Shown here in pieces: positions 1-9,927 of a stretch of 64,000 bases of DNA. The notes beneath the pieces are model-generated. The model saw only the letters and a list, made by a program, of their open reading frames with translations, searched no databases and was not told the origin of the DNA. How positions within the stretch are numbered: the stretch's first letter is position 1; each line of letters starts with the position of its first letter. The DNA is taken from NCBI RefSeq assembly GCF_019665765.1, contig NZ_CP081150.1:1178001-1242000 (forward strand), written 5' to 3'. This stretch comes from Deefgea tanakiae. GTDB lineage: Bacteria > Pseudomonadota > Gammaproteobacteria > Burkholderiales > Chitinibacteraceae. A program made the translations under genes and the position numbers.

Positions 1-2
1 AG

Positions 3-1436
3 CAAACAGTGACTCAAGAAGATTTGCTTGAGCGCAGTATCTTGATTGAAGAAAAACTCACCGAGTTCAAGGTCAAGGTTAGCGTGCTCGATGCCTACGC
101 AGGGCCAGTGATTACACGGTTTGAAGTTGAGCCTGCAATGGGTGTTCGTGGTGCGCAAGTAGTGAATTTAGCCAAAGACTTGGCGCGCTCTTTGGGGGTC
201 GCGGCGGTGCGGGTGGTTGAAACCATTCCGGGCAAAACCTGCATGGGTTTGGAGTTGCCGAATCCAACGCGCAATATGATTCGTCTATCTGAGATTTTGT
301 CTGCGCCAGAGTACCACCAACAAACTTCACCGATTACGATCGCGCTGGGTAAAGATATCACTGGTTTACCAGTGGCGACGGACTTGGCGAAAACACCGCA
401 TATGTTGGTGGCAGGGACTACGGGGTCGGGCAAGTCGGTCGGTGTAAATGCGATGATTTTGTCGATCTTATTTAAAGCCACGCCCGATGAAGTGCGCTTT
501 ATTATGATTGACCCAAAAATGTTGGAATTGTCGATTTACGAAGGCATTCCGCATTTGTTGGCGCCCGTTGTGACCGATATGAAACTGGCCGCCAATGCGC
601 TCAATTGGTGTGTTGGTGAAATGGAAAAACGCTATCGTTTGCTCAGTGCACTTGGCGTGAGAAATTTAGCTGGCTTTAATCAAAAAGTCGCGGATGCTGC
701 TGCCAAAGGTCGCAAATTGACCAATCCATTTACGCTCACGCCAGAAGATCCAGAGCTGCTCGAGCATTTGCCGCTGATTGTGGTGGTGGTGGATGAGTTT
801 GCTGATTTGATGATGGTGGCGGGCAAAAAGATTGAAGAGCTCATCGCTCGATTGGCGCAAAAAGCGCGTGCAGCAGGGATTCATTTGATTTTGGCGACGC
901 AGCGCCCATCAGTGGACGTAATTACGGGTTTGATTAAAGCCAATATCCCAACACGGTTGGCCTTCCAGGTATCGAGCAAAATCGACAGTCGTACCATTCT
1001 GGATCAAATGGGTGCAGAGGCCTTGCTGGGGCAGGGCGATATGTTGTTTTTGCCACCGGGAACGGGATATCCGACACGGATTCATGGTGCGTTTGTCGAC
1101 GATGCTGAAGTGCATTGCGTCGTGGAATACCTAAAACAATTGGGTGAGCCGAACTATGTTGAAGGCGTCTTACACCCAGTGGCTGGCGAGGATGGCGCAA
1201 GTAGTGGCTGGTCGAGTGGCGTAAATGATGGTGAAGAGGCTGATCCGCTGTATGACGAAGCTGTAGCTTTGGTGTTAAAAAGTCGTCGTGCGTCGATTTC
1301 GGGCGTGCAGCGGCAAATGCGGATTGGCTACAATCGCGCCGCGCGCTTGATCGAGCAAATGGAAGCGGCTGGTTTGGTGAGTGCTATGGAAAATAGTGGC
1401 AACCGTACCGTCTTGGCGCCACCGCTGGCTGAGTAG
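3..1436 (+). CDS. ftsK: DNA translocase FtsK, C-terminal part (5' end outside window)
   Basis: FtsK pumps chromosomal DNA through the division septum and activates XerCD recombination at dif. The reading frame is open to the window edge, so the GTG at 9 is not a real start and the N-terminal membrane and linker parts lie upstream. Visible are the alpha/beta motor with Walker A GTTGSGKS (nucleotides 414-437) and a Walker B-like stretch ending [12 protein letters not shown] near 780-815. The C-terminal gamma winged helix (about 1250-1430, [17 protein letters not shown]) is known in the family to read KOPS motifs. All parts expected of the C-terminal half are present, with no frameshift. SpoIIIE is the equivalent name in Gram-positives. 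Confidence 0.96.
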   Translation, partial: QTVTQEDLLERSILIEEKLTEFKVKVSVLDAYAGPVITRFEVEPAMGVRGAQVVNLAKDLARSLGVAAVRVVETIPGKTCMGLELPNPTRNMIRLSEILSAPEYHQQTSPITIALGKDITGLPVATDLAKTPHMLVAGTTGSGKSVGVNAMILSILFKATPDEVRFIMIDPKMLELSIYEGIPHLLAPVVTDMKLAANALNWCVGEMEKRYRLLSALGVRNLAGFNQKVADAAAKGRKLTNPFTLTPEDPELLEHLPLIVVVVDEFADLMMVAGKKIEELIARLAQKARAAGIHLILATQRPSVDVITGLIKANIPTRLAFQVSSKIDSRTILDQMGAEALLGQGDMLFLPPGTGYPTRIHGAFVDDAEVHCVVEYLKQLGEPNYVEGVLHPVAGEDGASSGWSSGVNDGEEADPLYDEAVALVLKSRRASISGVQRQMRIGYNRAARLIEQMEAAGLVSAMENSGNRTVLAPPLAE

Positions 1437-1503
1437 CTTACTTATGCTTGCCTTGTGCTGAGCTTGGTGGTCTGATGATGGTTCAGTCGCACAGGGGAAA
1501 ATA

Positions 1504-1830
1504 ATGAAATTTGAAGAATCAATCAAAATTTGTTTTAGTAAATATGCTGATTTTAAGGGTCGTGCAATTCGTTCTGAATTTTGGTGGTTTGTACTCTTTA
1601 CGACTTTGGCGAGCTTAGCTTTGTCGATGGCCAGCGAAACAGCGTCTGCCATTTTCTCGGTTGCAACCTTGTTACCTTATTTGGCCGTTGGTGCACGTCG
1701 CTTGCACGATACCAATCGGAGTGGTTGGTGGCAGTTGATTTGGATTGTGCCTTTGATTGGCTGGATCATCTTGATTATTTGGATGGCGCAAGAGAGTACG
1801 GGCGAAAATCGCTTTGATAATGAGGTTTGA
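1504..1830 (+). CDS. DUF805 family membrane protein
   Basis: Small inner-membrane protein of 108 residues whose function is unknown in the family. It shows the DUF805 marks: an N-terminal F.GRAIRSEFWWF segment (about residues 18-30), a central RRLHDTNRSGWWQL motif (about 66-79), and a C-terminal GENRFDN. Three hydrophobic helices are visible. The ATG is preceded by AGGGG at a good distance. It stands alone between ftsK and a strong terminator. The family call rests on these motifs and is solid; no role can be inferred from the neighbours. Confidence 0.85.
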   Translation: MKFEESIKICFSKYADFKGRAIRSEFWWFVLFTTLASLALSMASETASAIFSVATLLPYLAVGARRLHDTNRSGWWQLIWIVPLIGWIILIIWMAQESTGENRFDNEV

Positions 1831-1857
1831 TCTTCGGTACGTTTTTATCAGGTAGAA

Positions 1858-1891
1858 ACAAGACCTGCACGATGCAGGTCTTGTTTTTTTT
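1858..1891. terminator. Rho-independent terminator, probably used by both convergent genes
   Basis: A perfect 12-bp stem (1858-1869 with 1873-1884, arm ACAAGACCTGCA) closes a CGA loop and is followed by a run of T. It ends the DUF805 gene. It also lies just beyond the stop of the convergent imelysin-like gene, though the A-run on that side is weak. Confidence 0.85.
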
Positions 1892-1896
1892 GCTGT

Positions 1897-2928
1897 TTAT
1901 TTTTTGCCAATGCGGATATTGAGCGCGGGCGCCACTTCTGTTTTGAGGGTGGCCGCGAGTTGATCGGCTGCAGCGCCTATTCTTGCTGCATTTTTTGCTG
2001 ATGTGGTGGTTTCAAACACAGTGACTGCAGATTGCAGTTGTGCCAATTGGTGTGCTACTTTTTTCCAAAGCGCAGCTTGGTCTCTAGAAATCAAGTAATC
2101 ATCCAGGCCAATGCCGCCGTTGGAACCCTCTAGCAAGAGCGTTAATCCTTGTATGTTGGCTTGAATGCCCGCTGCGGTCGATTGTGATTTGGCATCTTGC
2201 CAGTTTTTACTGTCGCCGCTGAGTTTGGCGCTGCGAAAACTACTTACACCTAAAATAATTTGGTTTAGATACTCAACAACAAATTGACCAGGGTACGAAA
2301 CATCATATTCTATGCCACGGCTTAGGCCGAACCATTCATATTGTTGGGTGATCACTTGTTGCATGATCACTTGGGTTTGCCATTGCAAGTAGGCGCAGTT
2401 TTTATCTTTCTGTAGTAAGGCAAGTGTTTCTGTAGGGCTACCATTAAACAAAAAAGCGCCAACGGCTGGTAAGCCGATGGTGCCGTCAGATAATTGAATT
2501 CCGTAGTGAAAAGCTTCGCCGTCCACCATTGTGCGATCGGGCGTGGTTTTAGCTTGTTCGGTCAGTGTGCTAAGCGGTGCTGCTGGCGCTTCAAAAACGC
2601 GACCATTATTTACGTTATTAGTGGGGCCGATAGGCGCGATTTCAATTTTTCGCCATGCCACTAAGGTGCCAAGGTAAGCTTTTTGTACTGCGGATAGTTG
2701 CTGCTCATTTGGCTCTTTGCACAATTGTGCACTGCTCGACTTTAACCGCTCGGCTTCTTGTTTGAGTGTGGCTAGATTTGGAATGACTACTTCACGCATG
2801 ATGGCGGTGCTGAGCTCAGGTGCTGCAATGCGCTTTAGTTCTGGGGTGACGGCTGAGGCGGGTGTTATTGCTTGCGCAAGTGGTTGTAAGCAAAGGGCCG
2901 CTAGCGCCAAAGGAATTAATTTTTTCAT
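1897..2928 (-). CDS. Imelysin-like (peptidase M75 family) periplasmic protein
   Basis: Predicted exported protein of 343 residues. Imelysin-like proteins are cell-envelope proteins often linked to iron uptake, but their biochemical role is unsettled. The start at 2928 is chosen because AGGAGA sits seven bases upstream and because it gives a clean signal peptide (MKKLIPLALAALCLQPLAQA); the upstream ATG at 2943 lacks this. The body is all-helical, with the family's AYLGTLVAWRKIEIAPIGPTNN region around residues 85-106 and repeated AAxQL patterns at the C-terminus. No di-haem peroxidase or iron transporter, the usual partners, is nearby. The family call is likely, the function open. Confidence 0.75.
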   Translation of the reverse strand: MKKLIPLALAALCLQPLAQAITPASAVTPELKRIAAPELSTAIMREVVIPNLATLKQEAERLKSSSAQLCKEPNEQQLSAVQKAYLGTLVAWRKIEIAPIGPTNNVNNGRVFEAPAAPLSTLTEQAKTTPDRTMVDGEAFHYGIQLSDGTIGLPAVGAFLFNGSPTETLALLQKDKNCAYLQWQTQVIMQQVITQQYEWFGLSRGIEYDVSYPGQFVVEYLNQIILGVSSFRSAKLSGDSKNWQDAKSQSTAAGIQANIQGLTLLLEGSNGGIGLDDYLISRDQAALWKKVAHQLAQLQSAVTVFETTTSAKNAARIGAAADQLAATLKTEVAPALNIRIGKK

Positions 2929-3018
2929 ATTCGGTCTCCTCATTATTGTGCGTAATTGATACCACAGCCCCTAAGCGGTGTCAGCAAATTTATTCAGCTG
3001 CAATACGGATTCGGCTTG

Positions 3019-3024
3019 TATAAT
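3019..3024 (+). promoter_or_regulatory. Probable -10 box (TATAAT) for the 3065 gene
   Basis: A perfect TATAAT lies about 40 bases upstream of the ATG at 3065. No good -35 box is seen at the ideal distance; TTCAGC at 2993 gives a 20-base spacer. The call rests on the -10 match and position. Confidence 0.4.
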
Positions 3025-3064
3025 TGCCCGCAGCTTTTTTGACTTAATTAGAATAGGAAGTACG

Positions 3065-3433
3065 ATGAGTTTTTATTTTCGCCCTGATGATGTGCCTGAG
3101 TTGCAAGGATTGACGCGTTGGGATCAGCGCATATTATTGCGTGGTACTTTTATCAAAGAGCGCGCGATGTCAACGGTCTTTCTGCTGCTGATTGTTTTAG
3201 GCAGTGTTCAGTATGGAATTAATCCGATTATTGACCATTACGCACCGCATATCCGTGCTGAAAATATTCTTTACGCGGGTATCTTAGTGGCTTGGCTTCT
3301 GTTTTTGATGTGGGCGCGCGACACCGTGATGATGAATATGTTACGTCCAAAAATCGCCATTAAACGCGCAGAAATGAAAGCCGCTGAAGTTGCTAAGCTT
3401 GAAGCTGAGCGTGCCGAGGCGAGTGCCGAGTAA
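3065..3433 (+). CDS. Hypothetical two-helix membrane protein
   Basis: Unrecognised protein of 122 residues. The ATG at 3065 is preferred because GGAAG lies just upstream; the longer reading back to 2978 would cover the promoter. It has a polar N-terminus, two hydrophobic segments (about residues 36-58 and 73-92), then a long charged helix rich in Lys, Glu and Ala at the C-terminus that is probably cytoplasmic. It precedes proS with an 87-base gap. No function can be inferred. Confidence 0.65.
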   Translation: MSFYFRPDDVPELQGLTRWDQRILLRGTFIKERAMSTVFLLLIVLGSVQYGINPIIDHYAPHIRAENILYAGILVAWLLFLMWARDTVMMNMLRPKIAIKRAEMKAAEVAKLEAERAEASAE

Positions 3434-3520
3434 TACTGACTATGACGCGCGATGCTGCTACATCGGCGGCCTTCGCGTACAATATTTCACTGCTTAAAAT
3501 TAATTTGGAATTACCTGCTC

Positions 3521-5239
3521 ATGCGTACTTCGCAACTCTTTATCTCCACTAAAAAAGAAGCCCCTGCCGAGGCTGAATTGTTGTCACACAAACTGATGTT
3601 GCGCGCTGGTTTGATCAAGCGTTTGGGTTCAGGTTTGTATACGTGGATGCCTTTAGGCTTGCGAGTCTTGCGCAAAGTAGAGGGCGTCGTTCGCGCTGAA
3701 ATGAATGCCGCTGGCGCACAAGAGTTGCTCATGCCTGCTGTGCAGCCTGCCGAGTTGTGGCAAGAAACTGGTCGCTGGGATGTGTTTGGCCCACAAATGC
3801 TCAAGATTACTGACCGTCACGAGCGTTTGTTCTGTTTTGGCCCAACGCATGAAGAAGTGATTACCGATATCGCACGCAGCGAGTTGCGTTCGTATAAACA
3901 ACTACCAGCAAACTTCTATCAAGTACAAACCAAATTCCGTGATGAAATCCGCCCGCGTTTCGGCGTGATGCGCGCACGTGAATTTATGATGAAAGATGCA
4001 TACTCATTCCATGCGAGCTTCGAGTCGCTACAACAAACCTATGATGTGATGTATGGCGCCTACTCTAAAGTGTTCACTCGTTTAGGTCTGCAATTCCGTG
4101 CGGTTGCGGCTGATACGGGTGCAATCGGTGGCTCTGGCTCACATGAGTTTCATGTGTTGGCGGATGCGGGTGAAGACTTGCTTGCGTACTGCCCAACGTC
4201 TGATTATGCAGCTAACGTCGAATTGGCCGAAGCATATGCTCCTGCGGTGTCTCGCGCCGCAGCTACAGAAGCAATGAAAGACATCGATACTCCAAAACAA
4301 ACTGCATGCGCCGACGTTGCTGCTTTAGTTGGTGTTGGTATTGAGCGTACCGTCAAAATGATCGCCTTGGTGACGGTTGCGGGTGAATTTGTCGTGGCAT
4401 TACTGCGCGGTGATCACAGTTTGAATGAAGTGAAAATTGGCAAGCTAGAAGGCATGGCCGATTTCCGCTTTGCAACGGATGAAGAAATTCGCAGTCATCT
4501 TTCATGCCCTCCTGGCTTTATTGGCCCAGTCGGCATTGCCGCTAGTATTCGTGTCATCAGTGACTTAACTGTGGCAGCGATGAGCGACTTTATTTGCGGC
4601 GCTAACAAACCAAAATTTCATTTGTCTGGCGTGAATTTTGGTCGCGATTTACCTGAGCCAAGTATCGTTGCCGATATTCGGAATGTGGTGAGTGGCGATG
4701 CGTGCCCAGATGGTAAAGGCGGTGTGCTTGAACTGTGCCGTGGGATTGAAGTTGGGCATATTTTCCAATTGCGCACTAAATATTCGGAAGCTATGAATTG
4801 CGTGTTTGTGACTGAGCAAAATACTCAGCAAGCAATGGAAATGGGTTGCTACGGCATCGGTGTTTCGCGCATTGTTGGTGCGGCCATTGAGCAAAACCAT
4901 GATGATCGCGGCATTATTTGGCCCGCCGCGATGGCGCCATTTAGCGTTGCGGTGGTGGCGGTGGGTTACCACAAGTCGGAAGCGGTGAAAGTGGCTGCGG
5001 ATGATTTATATAATCAACTGATGGCTGCGGGCGTTGATGTCTTGCTCGATGATCGTAATGAGCGCCCGGGCTCGATGTTTGCCGATATGGAGCTAATTGG
5101 TATTCCGCATCGCGTGACAATTGGTGATAAAGCCTTGGCCGATGGCATGATTGAATATGTGGCTCGCCGTGCCGGTGAAATGCAAAAAATTGCATTAGCT
5201 GATGCGCTTGGGTTTATTCAAGATAAAGTCGCTATCTAA
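3521..5239 (+). CDS. proS: Prolyl-tRNA synthetase
   Basis: Charges tRNA-Pro with proline in the cytoplasm. The product has 572 residues, the usual length of the bacterial type with an editing (INS) domain. The start at 3521 gives the family N-terminus [18 protein letters not shown]. Class II motif 2 is visible in the [25 protein letters not shown] region (about residues 139-163), and motif 3 in [16 protein letters not shown] (about 443-458). The YbaK-like editing insertion fills about 225-410, and an anticodon-binding domain with [20 protein letters not shown] lies near 510-530. It is the only proS in the window. Confidence 0.97.
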   Translation: MRTSQLFISTKKEAPAEAELLSHKLMLRAGLIKRLGSGLYTWMPLGLRVLRKVEGVVRAEMNAAGAQELLMPAVQPAELWQETGRWDVFGPQMLKITDRHERLFCFGPTHEEVITDIARSELRSYKQLPANFYQVQTKFRDEIRPRFGVMRAREFMMKDAYSFHASFESLQQTYDVMYGAYSKVFTRLGLQFRAVAADTGAIGGSGSHEFHVLADAGEDLLAYCPTSDYAANVELAEAYAPAVSRAAATEAMKDIDTPKQTACADVAALVGVGIERTVKMIALVTVAGEFVVALLRGDHSLNEVKIGKLEGMADFRFATDEEIRSHLSCPPGFIGPVGIAASIRVISDLTVAAMSDFICGANKPKFHLSGVNFGRDLPEPSIVADIRNVVSGDACPDGKGGVLELCRGIEVGHIFQLRTKYSEAMNCVFVTEQNTQQAMEMGCYGIGVSRIVGAAIEQNHDDRGIIWPAAMAPFSVAVVAVGYHKSEAVKVAADDLYNQLMAAGVDVLLDDRNERPGSMFADMELIGIPHRVTIGDKALADGMIEYVARRAGEMQKIALADALGFIQDKVAI

Positions 5240-5240
5240 T

Positions 5241-5285
5241 GTATGTGGCTGTAGCCGATATTAATTATTGACTACAGCTATATAC
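5241..5285. repeat. Intergenic stem-loop, GTAT/GTAGCC family, copy 1
   Basis: The left arm GTATGTGGCTGTAG pairs with CTACAGCTATATAC, needing two G-U pairs. It begins one base after the proS stop. Similar hairpins lie at 17689, 23534, 37107 and 45107. No T-run follows, so it is not a standard terminator. Confidence 0.65.
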
Positions 5286-5313
5286 CTACTTAGTGTTGTG
5301 AGGTGGGTTGGTC

Positions 5314-5925
5314 GTGAAGTTTATAAATGTCCTGTGGGTCTCTTTGCTGCTTAATGCTGCTTTTGCTGGTGCGCAAAGGGAGGAGTTGCTTTCTCATTCA
5401 GTGCAAACCACCTTGCAACGCTCAATCAGCGATCGTGCTGAGCCACGTCTGATTTTTGATAGTCCTGCTCAAGCTGAAGCTTGGTTGGCGGAAATGTCAG
5501 AGCGTTTAAAGAAACGAATTCCGGATGAGTTTGTTCGCCGAAAATTACTGACTGCGATTCATTATGAATCCACACGCGCCGGCTTAGATCCGCAGTTGGT
5601 GATGGGTTTAATTCATGTTGAAAGTGGTTTTAATCGCTATGCGGTGAGTGTTGTGGGCGCGCGCGGCTTGATGCAAGTGATGCCGTTTTGGCAGCGTAGT
5701 ATTGGCAGCCCAGAACACAATCTATTTGATATCAATACTGGTTTACGGTACGGCTGCACGATTTTACGTCACTATTTAGACATCGAAAATGGTGATTATT
5801 TCCGCGCCTTAGGTCGCTATAACGGCAGCTTGGGGAAGGCTGAATATCCAAATTTAGTTCATGGTGCTTGGAAAAATTGGTATGACTGGAGTCCAAATTC
5901 GGGGCAAAAAGTGGCGCAGCGTTAA
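5314..5925 (+). CDS. Lytic transglycosylase, SLT family
   Basis: Cleaves peptidoglycan glycan strands in the periplasm, forming 1,6-anhydromuramic ends. The GTG at 5314 is chosen because AGGTGGG lies six bases upstream and it opens a signal peptide (KFINVLWVSLLLNAAFAGA); the TTG at 5308 overlaps that ribosome site. The SLT fold fills about residues 75-185. The catalytic Glu is in LIHVESGFNRYAVS, followed by ARGLMQVMP, and later YNGSLG. There is no lipobox, so the product is probably soluble. At 203 residues it is a compact single-domain enzyme. A family name below this level cannot be given with confidence. Confidence 0.88.
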   Translation: MKFINVLWVSLLLNAAFAGAQREELLSHSVQTTLQRSISDRAEPRLIFDSPAQAEAWLAEMSERLKKRIPDEFVRRKLLTAIHYESTRAGLDPQLVMGLIHVESGFNRYAVSVVGARGLMQVMPFWQRSIGSPEHNLFDINTGLRYGCTILRHYLDIENGDYFRALGRYNGSLGKAEYPNLVHGAWKNWYDWSPNSGQKVAQR

Positions 5926-5928
5926 ATT

Positions 5929-5959
5929 AAAAAATCTCGCTTTGAGAGCGGGGTTTTTT
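5929..5959. terminator. Bidirectional Rho-independent terminator
   Basis: AAAAAATCTCGC (5929-5940) pairs with GCGGGGTTTTTT (5948-5959), using two G-U pairs, around a seven-base loop. The A-run and T-run allow termination in both directions, fitting the convergent transglycosylase and crp-like genes. Confidence 0.8.
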
Positions 5960-6630
5960 TAGCCAGGCAATTGTGATATTTGAATAATCTGAATGTAGCC
6001 GCTTTTCATTTTTAAGTAGCCGTTGTCTTCCCATTGACTGAGTTGTTTGTTGACGCTTTCTCTGGATGCGCCCACGAAATTGGCCAGGTCTTGCTGGGTC
6101 ATTTTAAGGTCGATTCTCACGCCATCTTCATTTGAATCGCCATGATTACGCGCGAGTTGACGTAAAACCTTAGCCAGCCGTTGTGGTAAGGGCAAAAAGA
6201 GTGTGTCTTGCACAAGATCATTGGCACTGCGTAAACGTTCACACAGGCTAGTAATCAATGAGCGCATCACATGTGGGTGGTGTGCAAGATATTGATCGAC
6301 GGCGCTGCGTTGTAGTACCAGTAATTCACCGTCTTCCAATGCTTCAACACTGGCATTGCGCGGCGCGCCATCGAGCATGGCGAGTTCACCAAAAATCTCA
6401 CCGCCTTCTAAAATCGCCAAATTGATTTCGCGCCCATCATTATTGCTACGTGTGACTTTGAGCCGGCCATGCACAACCGCATACATCTCATCGCCACGAC
6501 TGCCTTGTTCGATAATGATTTGCTTGGCTACAAAATGTCGAATATGTGCATTTTTGGCTAGCGTTTCTAGTTCGATAGGTGTGAGTTGGCAAAATAAGCT
6601 GCTGCCTGAAAGTAACTTGGCTTTATCCAT
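5959..6630 (-). CDS. Crp/Fnr family transcriptional regulator
   Basis: Predicted cytoplasmic cyclic-nucleotide-responsive DNA-binding protein of 223 residues. The N-terminal beta-roll contains GEIFGELAMLDGAPRNASV (about residues 77-95), with the Gly-Glu and Arg that contact cyclic nucleotide phosphate in CRP-type proteins. The dimer helix follows at about 110-140, and the C-terminal winged helix holds MTQQDLANFVGASRESVNKQLSQ (about 177-199). There are no Cys clusters, so it is not an Fnr-type oxygen sensor. It lies 11 bases downstream of xth on the same strand and may be co-transcribed with it. Its regulon cannot be read from the window. Confidence 0.88.
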   Translation of the reverse strand: MDKAKLLSGSSLFCQLTPIELETLAKNAHIRHFVAKQIIIEQGSRGDEMYAVVHGRLKVTRSNNDGREINLAILEGGEIFGELAMLDGAPRNASVEALEDGELLVLQRSAVDQYLAHHPHVMRSLITSLCERLRSANDLVQDTLFLPLPQRLAKVLRQLARNHGDSNEDGVRIDLKMTQQDLANFVGASRESVNKQLSQWEDNGYLKMKSGYIQIIQISQLPG

Positions 6631-6641
6631 TTGAGTGCCTT

Positions 6642-7415
6642 TCAGTTTTCGACAAAGGTTGCAATAACTGGGGTGTGATCAGACGGTCGCTCGTTCTTTC
6701 TAGGCTCAACGTCAATTTCACAGGCGGTACATAACTGAGCGAGTTCAGCGGATAGTAAAATGTGGTCAATTCTTAGTCCTGCGTTTTTCTTGAATGAAAA
6801 GCCGCGGTAATCCCACCAGCTGAATGATTTTTCGGCTTGTTCAAATAATCGGAAGCTATCGACCAGGCCGAGTTCAATGAATTCATTGAAGAAGCCGCGC
6901 TCAGTAGGTGAAACTAAAATCCCATCAATCCATTTTTTGATGTCATGCACATCGCGATCTTCAGGTGCAATATTATAGTCACCCAATAGAGCTAGTTTTG
7001 GGTGTTGTTTTAATTCACTTGCTACAAAGTCTTTTAGCGCTGCGAGCCAAGCCATTTTGTATGGGAATTTTTCAGAGTCCAAAGACTGCCCGTTGGGGAT
7101 GTAAACGTCAACGAGTCGCACACCATTGATCGTTGCTGCAATCGCCCGTTTTTGTGGGTCATCAAAGCCTGGGATATTAATAATGACGTCTTCAATCGGG
7201 GCGCGAGAAATAATTGCGACGCCGTTGTAGGTTTTTTGACCAGCAAAAACGACATGAAAACCTGCCGCTTCAATTTCGGCTTGAGGGAAGACCGGATCGT
7301 CCATTTTTGTTTCTTGCAAACAGAGTGCGGTGATGTCGCTGTGTTCTGCAAGCCAGTCAAGTACTTGGGGTAGGCGTACTTTGAGTGAGTTGACGTTCCA
7401 AGTTGCAAATTTCAT
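6642..7415 (-). CDS. xth: Exodeoxyribonuclease III
   Basis: Base-excision repair enzyme acting as AP endonuclease and 3' exonuclease on double-stranded DNA. The start at 7415 gives the canonical MKFATWNVNSLKVRL; the reading back to 7448 begins with TTG and adds residues alien to the family. Active-site signatures are CLQETK (about residues 31-36), LLGDYNIAPEDRDVHD (about 146-161) and the C-terminal ERPSDHTPVIA (about 242-252). At 257 residues it has the normal length. It is followed closely by the crp-like gene. Confidence 0.93.
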   Translation of the reverse strand: MKFATWNVNSLKVRLPQVLDWLAEHSDITALCLQETKMDDPVFPQAEIEAAGFHVVFAGQKTYNGVAIISRAPIEDVIINIPGFDDPQKRAIAATINGVRLVDVYIPNGQSLDSEKFPYKMAWLAALKDFVASELKQHPKLALLGDYNIAPEDRDVHDIKKWIDGILVSPTERGFFNEFIELGLVDSFRLFEQAEKSFSWWDYRGFSFKKNAGLRIDHILLSAELAQLCTACEIDVEPRKNERPSDHTPVIATFVEN

Positions 7416-7583
7416 TTTGAAGCAGTTTCCAGTTTGTTTAAAGCTCAAGTCAAATCTTACAATAATTCTTGTCAGAGCTATCAGTTTATCTTGCTTAGAT
7501 TAAATATGTAAGCATCATGGTGCTTGAGTTCACAGCGAGTAGCAAAAACGATTGCTTTTTAATTTTAAAGCCTAAACAGTTAT

Positions 7584-8621
7584 TTACATATCCCAATACG
7601 GCGGATCGATTTCATCGTCGATCCGAATATGGCCAGTTGATTCGTTGCTCCATAGTGGCGGTTCGTGCATTATTTCAACTTGTTCACGCAGCTCGGCAAT
7701 ACGATCTTGCCAATAGGTGGACGTGTTAAACCATGGAAAAGCGGCCGGAAAAGCTGGGTCAGACCAGCGCCGTGCCAACCATGCGCTGTAATGCATCAGT
7801 CGCAAGGTGCGTAGTGCTTCAATTAAGTGCAATTCACGGCGATCAAATTCACAAAAGTCTTCGTAGCCAGCCAAAATGTCGGCCAATTGATTTTGTTGCT
7901 CATTTCTATCGCCTGAAAGCAACATCCACAAGTCTTGGATCGCAGGGCCAGTTCGTGCGTCGTCAAAGTCAACAAAGTGTGGGCCAGCATCAGTCCATAG
8001 AATATTACTAGGGTGACAGTCACCATGTAGACGTATTGGCTTGAATGCGCCAGCTCGTTTATAGCATCCGGCAATACCCTCTAGAGCTTGCTCAGCAACT
8101 TGCTGGTAGTTGGATGCAATATCCAGCGGAATGATATTGTTATTTAGTAAAAAATCGAGTGAATCTTGACCAAAAGTATGTGGGTTTAAGTGGGTGCGAT
8201 GTTGGAATTCACTGAGTTGACCCACAGCATGAATTCGGCCTAAAAAACGCCCAATCCACTCACGAGTTTGTGCTTGGTCGAGTTCCGGTGCACGCCCACC
8301 GCGCCGTGGGAAGATGGTAAATCGAAATCCTGAGTGTTCGTGCAGCGTTTTTCCATTGATTGCCAGTGGGGCGACCACGGGGATTTCTCGGTTGGCTAGA
8401 TCTAGTGTAAATGCGTGTTCTTCTAAAATTGCGGCATCCGACCAGCGTTCTGGACGATAAAACTTAGTAATTAGTGGGGCGTCGTCGTCAATGCCAATTT
8501 GATAGACTCGATTTTCGTAGCTATTAAGTGCAAGCAAGTGGCCTGAGCAGCGAAGATCGAGTGATTCAAGCGCGTCTAAAATCAAATCTGGAGTGAGCGC
8601 GAAGTAGGGGGTTGTATTCAT
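7584..8621 (-). CDS. srkA: Stress response serine/threonine kinase SrkA (YihE)
   Basis: Cytoplasmic protein kinase of the aminoglycoside-phosphotransferase fold. In E. coli it counters MazEF-linked death under oxidative and envelope stress. The 345 residues are a little longer than the E. coli protein. Visible are the N-terminal SYENRVYQIG nucleotide loop (about residues 34-43), the catalytic RLHGDCHPSNILW (about 197-209), the metal-binding FVDFDDA (about 215-221), and a helical C-terminal lobe. It stands alone, divergent from the diguanylate cyclase at 8737. Confidence 0.88.
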   Translation of the reverse strand: MNTTPYFALTPDLILDALESLDLRCSGHLLALNSYENRVYQIGIDDDAPLITKFYRPERWSDAAILEEHAFTLDLANREIPVVAPLAINGKTLHEHSGFRFTIFPRRGGRAPELDQAQTREWIGRFLGRIHAVGQLSEFQHRTHLNPHTFGQDSLDFLLNNNIIPLDIASNYQQVAEQALEGIAGCYKRAGAFKPIRLHGDCHPSNILWTDAGPHFVDFDDARTGPAIQDLWMLLSGDRNEQQNQLADILAGYEDFCEFDRRELHLIEALRTLRLMHYSAWLARRWSDPAFPAAFPWFNTSTYWQDRIAELREQVEIMHEPPLWSNESTGHIRIDDEIDPPYWDM

Positions 8622-8736
8622 TGCAATATTTTACGCCGTTTTCTTTGAAATCAATTTGTTTGTTTGCATTGTTTTATTCGTAAGCCGCAGATTCGTTTAT
8701 GATTTAAAGGTTCACTCAATCATACAAAGGGCGCTA

Positions 8737-9927
8737 ATGACTTGGCGTTTTTGGGAATTTAAAAGAAATAGTTCTAGTTCGAAGCCGAGTGCTCCATTAG
8801 AGACTGCGTTTCCTACTGTTTTTTCTACATCGAATCGACTCGGTGAGCGCATGCAAACGAGGGCGCTGGAGGAGCGGCGCATTCTATTGCAATCGCTCGC
8901 TTTTTTGCAATCGGCACTGGCTTTGCTAATGCCTATGATTTTGCATTTTGCGGGGGTGGGTGTGATCTGGTGGTCAATGCCCATGCTGTTTGCATTGAGT
9001 TTTGCCCTTTGTGCATGGCAGTTGATGTGGGTTCGGCCATTATTTATTTGGTTGATGGTTGTGCTCAACGTAGCCCTCGTACCTCTAGCCTTATTTGCGT
9101 GGTTGACTTGGGCGAGTTTTTCGCCGCAGAGTGTGGTGATCCCTTTTGTGTTGCAAATGATGATTTTTCTGGTTTTGTCACTCAAACCACGTGAGTTTGC
9201 GTTTGCCTTATGGTTTTGTGCGTCGCTGGCCATGGTTTCTATTTTGATGGCTAATGGAAAAACACTGGATCAAGTGGCTGCGATTTTGGTTTTGTTGATC
9301 GCTATGGCGGTGCTTAGCTTGGTTGCTCAACGGCTTTCCAATCACCAAACTCGTCTTGGTGCGATCAGGCAGCATGTTCGCAAAGATTCGGAAAAATTAG
9401 TGCTGCGTGCAGAAAAAATGCGTCGCTTGGCCTTGTCGGACGGTTTGACTGGCTTGGCAAATCGATTAAGTTTGATAAACAAATTGCAGCGCATTTTGGC
9501 TGAGACAGACCGCGCCAGCGTGTCTGTTTTGTACCTAATTGATTTGGATTTTTTCAAAACGGTTAATGATCAGTTTGGTCATGCTGCGGGTGATGCTGTG
9601 CTGATTGAGTGCGGAAAACGGTTTCGATCTGTGGTGCGGCGCGGTGATATTGTATGCCGTTTGGGTGGGGATGAGTTTGTGATTGTGGTACAAGGCTTGC
9701 TTGGAATCAGTCAGGCGCAACTGGTGGCGCAGAAAATATTGCAGAAATTAACTGAACCTTTTTTGTTTGATGGCCAAGTGATGCCCTTGGGGGGAAGTGT
9801 TGGCGTTATGCCGTGGCACTCTAATGTGACTACACCAGAAATATGGCTCGGCGAAGCGGATGCGGCAATGTACGAGGCAAAGTCGGCAGGTAGAAATCAA
9901 TTTTATATATCGAGAACTGCAGTATGA
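8737..9927 (+). CDS. Membrane-anchored diguanylate cyclase (GGDEF)
   Basis: Makes cyclic di-GMP from GTP at the inner membrane. The ATG at 8737 has AAGGG upstream and gives 396 residues. A polar N-terminus of about 50 residues is followed by five or six hydrophobic segments (about 55-210), a short linker helix and a GGDEF domain (about 225-393). The active motif GGDEF is intact in CRLGGDEFVI, and the RRGD just before it fits the RxxD inhibitory product-binding site. The sensory part matches no family recognised here. Its stop overlaps the start of the ABC protein (ATGA), so the two are translationally coupled. Confidence 0.88.
   Translation: MTWRFWEFKRNSSSSKPSAPLETAFPTVFSTSNRLGERMQTRALEERRILLQSLAFLQSALALLMPMILHFAGVGVIWWSMPMLFALSFALCAWQLMWVRPLFIWLMVVLNVALVPLALFAWLTWASFSPQSVVIPFVLQMMIFLVLSLKPREFAFALWFCASLAMVSILMANGKTLDQVAAILVLLIAMAVLSLVAQRLSNHQTRLGAIRQHVRKDSEKLVLRAEKMRRLALSDGLTGLANRLSLINKLQRILAETDRASVSVLYLIDLDFFKTVNDQFGHAAGDAVLIECGKRFRSVVRRGDIVCRLGGDEFVIVVQGLLGISQAQLVAQKILQKLTEPFLFDGQVMPLGGSVGVMPWHSNVTTPEIWLGEADAAMYEAKSAGRNQFYISRTAV

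Noticed and set aside
2978-3064. Longer N-terminus for the 3065 membrane protein
   Set aside because: It would cover the TATAAT box, and the ribosome site favours 3065.
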